From Bacteroidota bacterium (lineage in GTDB: Bacteria; Bacteroidota; Bacteroidia; Flavobacteriales; Flavobacteriaceae), in assembly GCA_947488545.1 (NCBI GenBank), contig CANKZE010000004.1, forward strand, positions 1 through 64,000: a stretch of DNA of 64,000 nt, written 5' to 3'. Of this stretch, positions 31,743 through 41,617 are shown piece by piece. How positions within the stretch are numbered: position 1 is the first letter of the stretch; each line of letters opens with the position of its first letter. Below the pieces are notes generated by a model. The model was not told the origin of the DNA. It did no database searches and worked only from the letters and a program-made list of their open reading frames with translations. The translations under genes and the position numbers were made by a program.

Positions 31743-32789
31743 ATGATAGATTATTTAATTGTTGGTTCAGGTTTAGCAGGTATTTCATTTGCCGAAACGG
31801 CGATGCATCACCAGAAATCAATTTTAATTATTGACAATCATTCTCAAAGCTCGTCTTTAATAGCTGGTGGTCTTTATAATCCCGTTATTTTAAAGCGGTT
31901 TAGCGAAGTTTGGCAAGCCGAACAACAATTAGAAATCCTTAATCAGTTTTACCAAAAATTAGAATCTAAACTTAATATTAAAGTAGATTTTAAAATTCCT
32001 ATTCTACGTAAATTCTTCTCCGTTGAAGAACAAAACAACTGGTTTGCCGCCTCTGATAATAAAATGCTGGCTCCTTTTTTATCTTTGGATTTAGTAAAGA
32101 CAAAATACTCGGGTATAAATTCGCCTTTTGATTATGGTGAAGTACTACAAACAGGTTATGTTGATACCAAATTGTTATTGGATGCCTACAAAAAGTATTT
32201 ATTAGAAAATAAGCTATTAATTCAAGAAACTTTCGATTATCAATCCATTCAATTTAATGATGGTTTTATTGAGTACAAACAAATAAAAGCAAAACAAATC
32301 ATCTTTGCTGAAGGTTTTGGATTACACGCCAATCCCTATTTCAATTATCTCCCATTAGATGGTACTAAAGGGGAGTTGTTTATAATTAAAGCTCCTGAAC
32401 TTAATCTAGATGTAATTATTAATACAAGCGTCTTTATTTTGCCTTTAGGGAATGATTTATTCAAAGTGGGTGCAACGTATAATTGGCAAGATAAAACCAA
32501 TATTCCTAAGGAAGACGGAAAAAAAGAACTCCTAGATAGAATTCATGAAATTTTAGATTGCAAGTTTGAGATAATGGATCATTTTGCGGGTATTAGACCA
32601 ACTGTGAGAGATAGAAAACCACTTATTGGAACTCATCCCAAATTTCCTCAATTGCATATATTAAACGGTCTAGGAACACGTGGCGTTATGTTAGGACCGT
32701 CGATGGCAATCGAATTATTTAATTCAATTGAACATCAAAAACCGCTGGATAAGGCTATTGATATTAAAAGATACGAAAAGAAAATCTAG
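31743..32789 (+). CDS. FAD-dependent (DAO-type) oxidoreductase
   Basis: DYLIVGSGLAGISFAETAMHHQKSILIIDN; GIRPTVRDRKPLIGTHP...GLGTRGVMLGP. Confidence 0.85.
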   Translation: MIDYLIVGSGLAGISFAETAMHHQKSILIIDNHSQSSSLIAGGLYNPVILKRFSEVWQAEQQLEILNQFYQKLESKLNIKVDFKIPILRKFFSVEEQNNWFAASDNKMLAPFLSLDLVKTKYSGINSPFDYGEVLQTGYVDTKLLLDAYKKYLLENKLLIQETFDYQSIQFNDGFIEYKQIKAKQIIFAEGFGLHANPYFNYLPLDGTKGELFIIKAPELNLDVIINTSVFILPLGNDLFKVGATYNWQDKTNIPKEDGKKELLDRIHEILDCKFEIMDHFAGIRPTVRDRKPLIGTHPKFPQLHILNGLGTRGVMLGPSMAIELFNSIEHQKPLDKAIDIKRYEKKI

Positions 32790-33176
32790 TTATTGTTTGA
32801 AATTCTCGTCGTAATCAACAAACATATTGATGTAAATATTTCTAGATAATCGCAATACAAAGGGAAATGCGACGATCATTGAAATTATAATTGCAATAAA
32901 AGCTTGTTTCAAACTAGAACTACAAAACACATAAGAAATTATAAAAGCAGCTACTCCAACGGCAACATTTAAAGCATAACTCACATACATTGCCCCATAA
33001 AAAAAGGAAGGTTCAATTTGGTATTTCAATCCGCAGTGTCCACAATATTCATTCATTGATAGGATTTTCGTCAGTTTTAGCATGTTTTTTTCCTTATACA
33101 TGCTCTCATTTTGACATTTAGGACAACTTCCTGTTAAAATACTATTTAATTTGGATCCTTTTTTTAACATTTGCAA
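32790..33176 (-). CDS. DUF983 family membrane protein
   Basis: CPKCQ...CGHCGLKYQIEPSFFYGAMYVSYAL. Confidence 0.85.
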   Translation of the reverse strand: MQMLKKGSKLNSILTGSCPKCQNESMYKEKNMLKLTKILSMNEYCGHCGLKYQIEPSFFYGAMYVSYALNVAVGVAAFIISYVFCSSSLKQAFIAIIISMIVAFPFVLRLSRNIYINMFVDYDENFKQ

Positions 33177-33242
33177 AAAATTTTAAATTACCGTTTTTCG
33201 GTATGCAAATTTAATCATACAATTTTTAAAAAATCATAATTA

Positions 33243-35150
33243 ATGCTTAATATACACAACTTATCAGTTTCTTTTGGAGGTACTTATTTATTTGAAGAAG
33301 TGACCTTTCGTTTGGGTGCTGGTGATCGAGTGGGTTTGGTGGGGAAAAATGGTGCTGGAAAATCTACCATGTTGAAAATATTAGCTAGAGATTTTGCTCC
33401 CGATTCGGGTGTTATTTCACAAGAAAAGGAAGTGAAGTTGGGTTTTCTTCGTCAAGACATCGATTTTGAACACGGAAGAACTGTTTTGGAAGAAGCCTAT
33501 GAAGCATTTACAGAAATTAAAATTGTAGAGAAAAAGCTGGAGCAAATAAACCATTTATTGGTAACTAGAACCGATTATGAAAGTGAGGAATACAGCCAAA
33601 TTATTGAAGATTTATCCGATTATACCCATCGATTTGAATTATTAGGAGGTTATAATTATGTAGGTGATACCGAAAAAATTCTACTAGGATTAGGATTCAA
33701 AAGAGAAGATTTCAATAACCAAACGGAAACTTTTTCTGGGGGTTGGAGAATGAGAATTGAATTGGCAAAATTATTATTACAATCCAATGATGTTTTGTTA
33801 CTCGATGAGCCTACGAATCACCTTGATATTGAAAGTATCATTTGGTTAGAAAGTTTCCTAAGAAATTATCCTGGAGTTGTGGTAATTGTATCACACGATA
33901 AAATGTTTTTGGATAATGTTACCAATAGAACGATCGAAATTTCATTAGGAAAAGCGTACGATTTCAACAAGCCGTATTCTGAATATTTGGAATTACGTCA
34001 TGAAATTCGAGAGAAACAATTGGCTACCCAAAAAAATCAAGCCAAGAAAATTGAAGAAACAGAAAAACTAATTGAAAAGTTTCGCGCCAAAGCTTCTAAA
34101 GCCTCGATGGCGCAATCTCTTATCAAAAAGCTAGATAAAGTAGAACGAATTGAAGTAGATGAAGATGACAATTCGGTGATGAATATTTCTTTTCCGGTGT
34201 CAAAAGTCCCAGGAAAAGTTGTTATTGAAGCTGAAAATGTAACTAAAAGTTACGGCGATAAAACGATTTTAAAAGACATTTCCCTTTTAGTTGAACGTGG
34301 AAGTAAAATTGCTTTCGTTGGCCAAAATGGTCAAGGAAAATCTACTTTTATAAAAGCAATTGTAAACGAATTTGAATTTCAAGGGGAAATTAAATTAGGG
34401 CATAACGTCCAAGTGGGTTATTTCGCTCAAAATCAAGCCGAATATTTAGATGGTGAAATTACGTTGCTTCAAACTATGGAAGACGCAGCTAACGACACTA
34501 ATAGATCTAAAGTTCGTGACATGTTAGGTTCCTTTTTATTTCGTGGTGATGACGTAGAGAAAAAGGTAAAAGTACTTTCTGGGGGAGAACGAAACCGATT
34601 GGCATTATGTAAATTATTGCTGCAGCCGATTAATGTTTTAGTGATGGATGAGCCAACAAATCACTTGGATATTAAATCTAAAAATGTTCTTAAAGCAGCC
34701 TTGCAAAAGTATGAAGGAACGTTATTATTGGTTTCTCACGATAGGGATTTTCTTCAAGGAATGTCGAATTTGGTTTATGAATTTAAAGACCAAAAAATCA
34801 AAGAATACTTGGGTGATGTAAACTATTTCCTTGAGCAGCGCAATTTGGAAAACATGCGTGAAGTGGAGAAAAAAGACGTTGCGAAACAAGATACTGCTAA
34901 GGAAAACAACAAAGCTTCCTATGAAGACCAGAAGAAAAACAAGGCCCTTTATAACCGTTTAAGTAAAATTGAAAGTCAAATTAAACATTTGGAAATTGAC
35001 ATTCAAAATGACGATAAAATGGTAGCTTCAAATTATGATAAACATGTTGAAAATGCCGATTTTTTTGTTGCTTACAATAAGAAAAAAGCAGATTTAGAAC
35101 AATTACTTTTTGATTGGGAAGTAGTTCAGGAAGAAATTGATAACCTATAG
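33243..35150 (+). CDS. ABC-F family ATP-binding protein
   Basis: Two ABC domains (GKNGAGKST, GQNGQGKST), TFSGGWRMRIELAKLLL, no TM, C-terminal coiled coil. Confidence 0.93.
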   Translation: MLNIHNLSVSFGGTYLFEEVTFRLGAGDRVGLVGKNGAGKSTMLKILARDFAPDSGVISQEKEVKLGFLRQDIDFEHGRTVLEEAYEAFTEIKIVEKKLEQINHLLVTRTDYESEEYSQIIEDLSDYTHRFELLGGYNYVGDTEKILLGLGFKREDFNNQTETFSGGWRMRIELAKLLLQSNDVLLLDEPTNHLDIESIIWLESFLRNYPGVVVIVSHDKMFLDNVTNRTIEISLGKAYDFNKPYSEYLELRHEIREKQLATQKNQAKKIEETEKLIEKFRAKASKASMAQSLIKKLDKVERIEVDEDDNSVMNISFPVSKVPGKVVIEAENVTKSYGDKTILKDISLLVERGSKIAFVGQNGQGKSTFIKAIVNEFEFQGEIKLGHNVQVGYFAQNQAEYLDGEITLLQTMEDAANDTNRSKVRDMLGSFLFRGDDVEKKVKVLSGGERNRLALCKLLLQPINVLVMDEPTNHLDIKSKNVLKAALQKYEGTLLLVSHDRDFLQGMSNLVYEFKDQKIKEYLGDVNYFLEQRNLENMREVEKKDVAKQDTAKENNKASYEDQKKNKALYNRLSKIESQIKHLEIDIQNDDKMVASNYDKHVENADFFVAYNKKKADLEQLLFDWEVVQEEIDNL

Positions 35151-35151
35151 T

Positions 35152-36321
35152 TTACTTAAAAGGATATCTTTCAATCCATTCCACTTTAGGTTCAAAATAG
35201 TGAAATAATTTAGGAATAAAGAAATTAATTAATCGATTGTTGTGCCTCATAAATCCATGTAAATCTTCCGGATTAGCACCCACCGAACTTTTTATTTCTA
35301 AGGCTGTTCTCGCGAAAACAATTCTTTTGAAACCTTTATTGATAGAATAACCAATCATATCGTAAAGCATATTCAAATACAACATTCTTTCTCGTTGGCA
35401 TTTTTCATCGTAACCGAGAAAATAAGTATCAATGTCTTTTCCGTTTTTTATCAAAGTATTGAAACCTATTAAAGTTTCGTCTTTAAAATAACCGTAAAAT
35501 AAAAATTTGTCATTCAAGGCTTTTTTAAAAATCTCAAAATGATCATCATTAAGAAAAAAAGTATTGAAAGGAGCTTTTTTGGCAACATTTAAATACAATT
35601 CAACAATTCTATCTTTATAATTTTCAATGTCTTCTAATGAAAATTTTCTTTTAGTAATACCTTCCGATTTTTTTCGAGCACGTTTAAATTGGTCTCGATA
35701 TTTCTTACTTAAATCTGCTACATAATCATCAAAAGTATGCCAATGGTCTTTAATAGAAAATAGCATGTTGGGCTGTGTAGTGAATTTGTAAAACGAACTA
35801 AATTCAGGTAATTCGAATAAAGGAATTTGAAATTCAGGAAAATCTTTGTAAATAACTAAGTGAACTTTTTGCCCATTTTTCTCAATTTGTCTTTGCAATT
35901 CCTCGACCGCTTTATAAAGTAAACTTACTAATTCTTTAGCAGGAACTTCTTTTGAAAAACAAAACGTATTTTGCCCAGTTAAGGTATTATTACCAACAAC
36001 AAGTACGTTGGAACTAAAATTTTTGAACACAACAGTTCTAATTTTGTTTTTTATGCAATTATCTCTTTCGCCATAAGAATTCACCAAACTCAAATTATTG
36101 AATTGCGTTAAAGCAACACCAACTAATTTTTTATTTTGGAACAATCCAATGAAATTGCTTGAAATGTTATTGGGTGAAGAAACTTCTAAAATATGTAAAT
36201 ACTCTTTTGAAAAGAAAATGTTATTCGCGGAAAAATCATTCCAATTGCTTGGAAATTCTGAGGTTGAATTAAAAATTTTGAATGAAAACGAGGTGTTCAA
36301 TTGAATTATTTTTCGAGCCAC
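35152..36321 (-). CDS. GNAT/FemAB-like acyltransferase family protein
   Basis: C-terminal FLFYGYFKDETLIGFNTLIKNGKDIDTYFLGYD...; no closer assignment by eye. Confidence 0.6.
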   Translation of the reverse strand: MARKIIQLNTSFSFKIFNSTSEFPSNWNDFSANNIFFSKEYLHILEVSSPNNISSNFIGLFQNKKLVGVALTQFNNLSLVNSYGERDNCIKNKIRTVVFKNFSSNVLVVGNNTLTGQNTFCFSKEVPAKELVSLLYKAVEELQRQIEKNGQKVHLVIYKDFPEFQIPLFELPEFSSFYKFTTQPNMLFSIKDHWHTFDDYVADLSKKYRDQFKRARKKSEGITKRKFSLEDIENYKDRIVELYLNVAKKAPFNTFFLNDDHFEIFKKALNDKFLFYGYFKDETLIGFNTLIKNGKDIDTYFLGYDEKCQRERMLYLNMLYDMIGYSINKGFKRIVFARTALEIKSSVGANPEDLHGFMRHNNRLINFFIPKLFHYFEPKVEWIERYPFK

Positions 36322-36419
36322 TAAAGTACTATATTAAGTTAATGTAGGAAACAAATCGGTTCTTTTTTAACGAATTTTTTAAAAGCAAATAGGATTATTT
36401 GTTTGCAGATTTATTAAAC

Positions 36420-36450
36420 TTGTTTAGGTCGTAAAAAAATTATATTTTTG
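36420..36450 (+). promoter_or_regulatory. Promoter of tig
   Basis: TTG-N20-TATTTTTG, about 33 nt before the ATG at 36484. Confidence 0.55.
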
Positions 36451-36483
36451 CAACCCAATTTTATTAAGAAAATAAGAAAGAAA

Positions 36484-37809
36484 ATGGATATCAAAAGAGT
36501 AGCAATAAATGCTGTAAATGAAGTAATTGTTTTGAAAGTAGTTCATATGGATTACAAAGGTCAAGTACAAAAAAGAATCAATGAAAAAATGCCATTGGCA
36601 ACAGTAAAAGGTTTTAGAAAAGGTGCTGTGCCTAGAGATTTAGTTGAAAAACAATACGGAAGAGCAATTAAAATTGAAGAAGTAAAGAAAGTGGTTGAAT
36701 TGGCATTGGAAAGATACATTCAATCAGAGCGTTTGAATCTTCTTGGTACTCCATTAGCTAAAGAAAATCCTGATTTTCCTTGGGATAATGAAGAAATGGA
36801 ATTCGAATATGAAATTGGATTAGTTCCAAATTTTGACCTAGATCTAGAAGCTAAAAACAATATTATTAAATATGTGGTAACGGCTGACGATAAGTTAATT
36901 GACGAGCAAGTTGTTCGTATCCAAAAACAATTTGGTACTCCAATTCCTCAAACTGTAGTTGAAGAAAGTTCTGATATTTCTGGAACTTTTACCAATGTTG
37001 AAAAAGGAATTAATTCTCCATATACTTTTAATATTTCTATATTTAAAGATAAAAAAACAGGTGCAAAATTTGTTGGTAAAAAAGCCGGAGATGTTGTTAC
37101 TGTTAATACAAAAGGCCTTTTTGAGGATGATCATCAATTGATGGACGTAATGAAAGTAGGTCACGATGATGTTCATGGTTTAGCAATCGACGTTGAATTT
37201 ACTATCGAAAATATTAACGGAACTGAATTGGCAGAATTGAATCAAGAATTATTTGATAAACTTTTCGGACCAGGTGCCGTTTCTTCATTAGCGGATTTAA
37301 AAGCTAAAATTAAAGAAGATGCTGAATTGCAATTTGCTCAACAAGCAGATCAAAAATTATTGTCTGATGTAACTAATTTCTTGGTTGAAAACACCAAATT
37401 TGACTTACCAGCTGATTTCTTGAAAAGATGGTTGCAAACTGTTGGTGAGAAAAAATTATCTGCTGAAGAAGCAGCAATTGAGTACGAAAAATCGGAGAAA
37501 GGGTTGCGTTACCAATTAATTGAAGGAAGAGCATTAAGCCAGTCAAATATCCAAGTTACCTTTGAAGACTTGAAAGAATTTACAGCTAAGTCAATCAGAC
37601 AACAAATGGCACAATTCGGACAAATGAATCCTACAGATGAAGAAGTTCAAGGAATTGTTGCTAGAGTATTGGCAAACCAAGAAGAAGTTAAAAAACTTTC
37701 TGATCAAGTGGTTGGTGAAAAATTATTACTTCTTTTCAAAGAAAAAGCAAATGCTAAAGAAAAGAAAGTTACTTATCCTGAATTTATCGCTGCTTTCTAC
37801 GGAGAATAA
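36484..37809 (+). CDS. tig: Trigger factor
   Basis: KGFRKGAVPRDLVEKQYG; followed by clpP-clpX. Confidence 0.93.
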   Translation: MDIKRVAINAVNEVIVLKVVHMDYKGQVQKRINEKMPLATVKGFRKGAVPRDLVEKQYGRAIKIEEVKKVVELALERYIQSERLNLLGTPLAKENPDFPWDNEEMEFEYEIGLVPNFDLDLEAKNNIIKYVVTADDKLIDEQVVRIQKQFGTPIPQTVVEESSDISGTFTNVEKGINSPYTFNISIFKDKKTGAKFVGKKAGDVVTVNTKGLFEDDHQLMDVMKVGHDDVHGLAIDVEFTIENINGTELAELNQELFDKLFGPGAVSSLADLKAKIKEDAELQFAQQADQKLLSDVTNFLVENTKFDLPADFLKRWLQTVGEKKLSAEEAAIEYEKSEKGLRYQLIEGRALSQSNIQVTFEDLKEFTAKSIRQQMAQFGQMNPTDEEVQGIVARVLANQEEVKKLSDQVVGEKLLLLFKEKANAKEKKVTYPEFIAAFYGE

Positions 37810-37861
37810 ATTCTAGATTAGTCAGTTTTCATTTGATAAACAATAAAAAAGAATTATATTT

Positions 37862-37891
37862 GAGTGTCAGAAATTTATTTTTTTGGCACTC
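37862..37891 (+). terminator. Terminator downstream of tig
   Basis: GAGTGTCA-14 nt-TGGCACTC then TTTTATTT. Confidence 0.6.
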
Positions 37892-37962
37892 TTTTATTTA
37901 ATGCTTTGCATTAACTTTGTGAAGAATCTAGTCAATATATTAAACTTATTAATAATAAAAAA

Positions 37963-38637
37963 ATGAATTACTCTAACGAATTTAAGAAGTTTGCAACAAA
38001 GCATCAAGGAGTTAATAATTTGTATTACGATAAACTTGTAAATGCAATGACGCCAAAAGGAATGACTCCATATATTATTGAAGAACGCCATTTAAACGTT
38101 TCTCAATTGGATGTTTTTTCTAGATTAATGATGGATAGAATTATCTTCATGGGAACAGGAATTGACGATAAAATTGCAAATATCGTACAAGCACAATTGT
38201 TGTTTTTGGAAAGCGCAGATTCTTCCAAAGACATTCAAATTTACATCAATTCTCCGGGTGGTAGCGTTTATGCTGGTTTAGGAATTTATGACACCATGCA
38301 GTACATTAAGCCTGATGTTGCTACAATTTGTACCGGAATGGCTGCTTCAATGGGAGCTGTTTTATTGTGTGCAGGTGCTGAAGGAAAACGTTCTGCATTA
38401 CCTCATTCAAGAGTTATGATTCACCAACCTTCAGGAGGAGCAAAAGGAGTTGCTACCGATATGGAAATCAACTTGCGTGAAATATTAAAGCTAAAAGACG
38501 AATTGTATCAAATAATTTCTAAACATTCAGGACAATCTTTTGAAAAAGTACATATGGATTCTGAACGCGATTATTGGATGATTGCCGATGAAGCAAAAGA
38601 GTACGGAATGATTGATGAAGTGTTGAGAAGAGGTTAA
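37963..38637 (+). CDS. clpP: ATP-dependent Clp protease proteolytic subunit
   Basis: YINSPGGSVYAGLGIYDTM, GMAASMGAVLL, MIHQPSGGAKG. Confidence 0.97.
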   Translation: MNYSNEFKKFATKHQGVNNLYYDKLVNAMTPKGMTPYIIEERHLNVSQLDVFSRLMMDRIIFMGTGIDDKIANIVQAQLLFLESADSSKDIQIYINSPGGSVYAGLGIYDTMQYIKPDVATICTGMAASMGAVLLCAGAEGKRSALPHSRVMIHQPSGGAKGVATDMEINLREILKLKDELYQIISKHSGQSFEKVHMDSERDYWMIADEAKEYGMIDEVLRRG

Positions 38638-38640
38638 ATA

Positions 38641-38710
38641 GTTATTGGTTAATGGTTGATTGTTGTTGGTACTTTACCACCAACTATCAACCATCAACTA
38701 TCAATCAAAA
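38641..38710. repeat. Ten in-phase heptads forming an imperfect inverted repeat in the clpP-clpX spacer
   Basis: gttattg gttaatg gttgatt gttgttg gtacttt accacca actatca accatca actatca atcaaaa; arms 38642-38670 / 38676-38704, 23 of 29 complementary. Confidence 0.85.
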
Positions 38711-38714
38711 AAAA

Positions 38715-39944
38715 ATGGCAAAAGAAAAATTAGAATGTTCCTTCTGTGGAAGAAAAAAACCAGAAACCAATTTATTGATTGCTGGGATAGATGCGCACAT
38801 TTGTGATAAATGTATTGAGCAAGCAAATGGTATTGTGGTTGAGGAATTGAAGTCTAATGTAAAAACTAATGTTGGCGATTTAGTTCTTAGAAAGCCAAAA
38901 GAAATTCGTGCATTTCTAGATAAATATGTTATCGGTCAAGACCAAACCAAAAAAGTAATGGCGGTTGCAGTTTACAATCATTATAAAAGATTGATGCAAC
39001 AAGAATTAGAAGATGAAGTGGAGATTGAAAAATCCAATATTATTATGGTGGGTCAAACAGGTACCGGAAAAACATTGGTTGCAAAAACCATTGCAAAAAT
39101 GCTTGATGTTCCTTTGGCTATTGTTGATGCAACTGTATTAACAGAAGCAGGATATGTTGGTGAAGATGTTGAAAGTATTTTAACGCGCCTTCTACAAGCT
39201 GCCGATTATGATGTGGCTAAAGCCGAAAGAGGAATTGTTTTTATTGATGAAATTGATAAAATTTCTCGTAAAGGTGACAATCCTTCCATTACTCGTGATG
39301 TTTCGGGTGAAGGTGTTCAACAGGCATTATTAAAGTTACTTGAAGGAACTGTTGTAAATGTGCCACCAAAAGGAGGTAGGAAACACCCAGACCAAAAATT
39401 TGTTGAAGTAAATACTCAAAATATTTTGTTTATTGCCGGAGGTGCTTTTGATGGAATTGAAAAAATAATTTCCAAAAGATTGAACCGTCAAGCGATGGGT
39501 TATAGTTCTTCAAAAAATGCTGACAACATCAATAAAGACAATTTGTTGCAATATATCATCCCAAAAGACATCAAAGATTTTGGTTTGATTCCCGAAATAA
39601 TTGGTCGTTTACCAGTTTTAACCCACATGGATCCATTAGACAGAGAAACGTTGCGTGCTATTTTAACGGAGCCGAAAAACGCCCTAATAAAGCAATACAA
39701 AAAGTTGTTTTTAATGGACGAAGTGGAGTTCAATATTTCAGATGAAGCGCTAGATTTTATCGTTGATAAAGCCTTAGAATATAAATTAGGCGCTCGTGGA
39801 TTGCGCTCTTTATGCGAAGCGATTCTTACTGATGCGATGTATGATTTGCCAAGTTCCGACGAAAAAACCTTGGATATCGATAAAGAATATGCACAACACA
39901 CGTTGAGCAAAAACTTGCTGAAGCGCTTGGAAATAGCGTCGTAA
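38715..39944 (+). CDS. clpX: ATP-dependent Clp protease ATP-binding subunit ClpX
   Basis: CSFCGRKKPE Zn finger, GQTGTGKTLVAKTIA; start MAKEKLECSFCG. Confidence 0.97.
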   Translation: MAKEKLECSFCGRKKPETNLLIAGIDAHICDKCIEQANGIVVEELKSNVKTNVGDLVLRKPKEIRAFLDKYVIGQDQTKKVMAVAVYNHYKRLMQQELEDEVEIEKSNIIMVGQTGTGKTLVAKTIAKMLDVPLAIVDATVLTEAGYVGEDVESILTRLLQAADYDVAKAERGIVFIDEIDKISRKGDNPSITRDVSGEGVQQALLKLLEGTVVNVPPKGGRKHPDQKFVEVNTQNILFIAGGAFDGIEKIISKRLNRQAMGYSSSKNADNINKDNLLQYIIPKDIKDFGLIPEIIGRLPVLTHMDPLDRETLRAILTEPKNALIKQYKKLFLMDEVEFNISDEALDFIVDKALEYKLGARGLRSLCEAILTDAMYDLPSSDEKTLDIDKEYAQHTLSKNLLKRLEIAS

Positions 39945-39950
39945 ATAAAT

Positions 39951-39980
39951 AAAAAACCGTCTATTATTAGACGGTTTTTT
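39951..39980. terminator. Bidirectional terminator between clpX and the GH3-like gene
   Basis: AAAAAACCGTCT-attatt-AGACGGTTTTTT. Confidence 0.9.
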
Positions 39981-41499
39981 ATTTTATAATCTGCATTCCC
40001 TTCAATTTCTCCAAATAATCCCGTTGATTGGACAACCTTGGAATTTTGTGCTGACCTCCTAATTTATTTTGGTCTTTCAACCATTCATAAAATAAATTCG
40101 GACGGGCAATATTTATTTTCAATTGATTTAAAGTCATGTTATTATAACGTTTGGCTTCATAATCAGAGTTTAATGTTTGTAACGTTTCATCCAAAATTTT
40201 TGCAAAACCAGCCGCATCTGAAGGGTTGTTCTTGAATTCAATCATCCATTCATGAGCGCCTTTTTCTTTGCCTTTCATGAAAATAGGAGCTACAGTATAA
40301 TCCACCACTTCCGTATTGGTGATTTGACACGCTTTAGCAATAGCTCGGTCGGTATTTTCAACCATTAACTCCTCGCCAAAAACATTGATATGGTGTTTTG
40401 TTCTTCCCGTAACTCTAATTCTGTAGGGGTTTAATGAGGTAAATCGGATGGTGTCTCCAATCATATAGCGCCACAAACCAGAGTTTGTTGTTATTACAAT
40501 CGCATAATTTTTATTTAATTCTACATCGCACAAGCGAATTGCATATTGGTTTGTCGTTCCAAAAACATCCATTGGAATGAATTCATAAAAAATCCCATAA
40601 TCCAACATTAGTAATAATTCATTGGAATCATTTCTATCTTGAATCGCAAAAAATCCTTCGGATGCATTATAAATTTCGTAATATTTAAAATCTGAGTTGG
40701 GAACTATTTTTTGATATTGTTCTCTATAAGGATCAAAATTTACTCCTCCATGGAAATATACTTCAAGATTTGGCCATAATTCCAATAAATTTGATTTACC
40801 TGTTTCTTCAAGTACTTTATTTAGTAAAACCAACATCCACGAAGGAACTCCAGCAAAACTAGTTACGTTTTCGTTTTTTGTTTCATTTATAATTGCAGTA
40901 ATTTTCGTTTCCCACTCACTCATTAAGGAAATTCTATTACTTGGTGTACTAATAAATTCAGCCCAAATAGGCATGTTCTCAATTAATATCGCCGATAAAT
41001 CACCAAAAAAAGTATTGTTGTCCTCGTATATTTGTGAACTTCCTCCCAATCGTAAACTTTTCCCTACAAATAGTCCTGAATTTTCATTATTATTCAAATA
41101 CATGCACAATAAATCTTTACTGCCCTTGTAATGACAATTTTCTAGAGCTTCATTACTCACAGGAATAAATTTACTTTTTGCATTGGTTGTCCCACTTGAT
41201 TTTGCAAACCATTTTACTGGAGTATTCCAAAACACATTTTGTTCTCCCAAGCGAGTTCGCTCAATTAATGGCTGTAAATCTTCATAGGTTGAAATAGGAA
41301 CCCGTTCTGTAAAAGTGGCATACGTTTTAATTGATTCATAGCCGTATTCTATTCCGATAGTAGTTTTTTCTGCCGATCGAATTAAATTCAAAAGCAATTC
41401 TTCTTGAACTTCGTTAGGGTATTTTAAAAAAAGCTCAATCTGGTGAATGCGCTGTTTTAAAACCCAAGAGGCAAATGAATTGATAATAGAAATTGGCAT
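39979..41499 (-). CDS. GH3 auxin-responsive promoter family-like protein (acyl-adenylate/amido synthetase fold)
   Basis: FAKSSGTTNAKSKFIPVS, YNASEGFFAIQDR, GLWRYMIGDTIRFT, RTKHHINVFGEELM. Confidence 0.88.
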   Translation of the reverse strand: MPISIINSFASWVLKQRIHQIELFLKYPNEVQEELLLNLIRSAEKTTIGIEYGYESIKTYATFTERVPISTYEDLQPLIERTRLGEQNVFWNTPVKWFAKSSGTTNAKSKFIPVSNEALENCHYKGSKDLLCMYLNNNENSGLFVGKSLRLGGSSQIYEDNNTFFGDLSAILIENMPIWAEFISTPSNRISLMSEWETKITAIINETKNENVTSFAGVPSWMLVLLNKVLEETGKSNLLELWPNLEVYFHGGVNFDPYREQYQKIVPNSDFKYYEIYNASEGFFAIQDRNDSNELLLMLDYGIFYEFIPMDVFGTTNQYAIRLCDVELNKNYAIVITTNSGLWRYMIGDTIRFTSLNPYRIRVTGRTKHHINVFGEELMVENTDRAIAKACQITNTEVVDYTVAPIFMKGKEKGAHEWMIEFKNNPSDAAGFAKILDETLQTLNSDYEAKRYNNMTLNQLKINIARPNLFYEWLKDQNKLGGQHKIPRLSNQRDYLEKLKGMQIIK

Positions 41500-41617
41500 T
41501 TCAATTTTAGATTTAGTTTTCCACTTTTAGATTTGTTAAACGGTAAACAAATGCTAACTTTACCAAAAATAGCAAATTTTACGGAACTTTATACTTTATA
41601 CCTTAAACTTTTCAATA

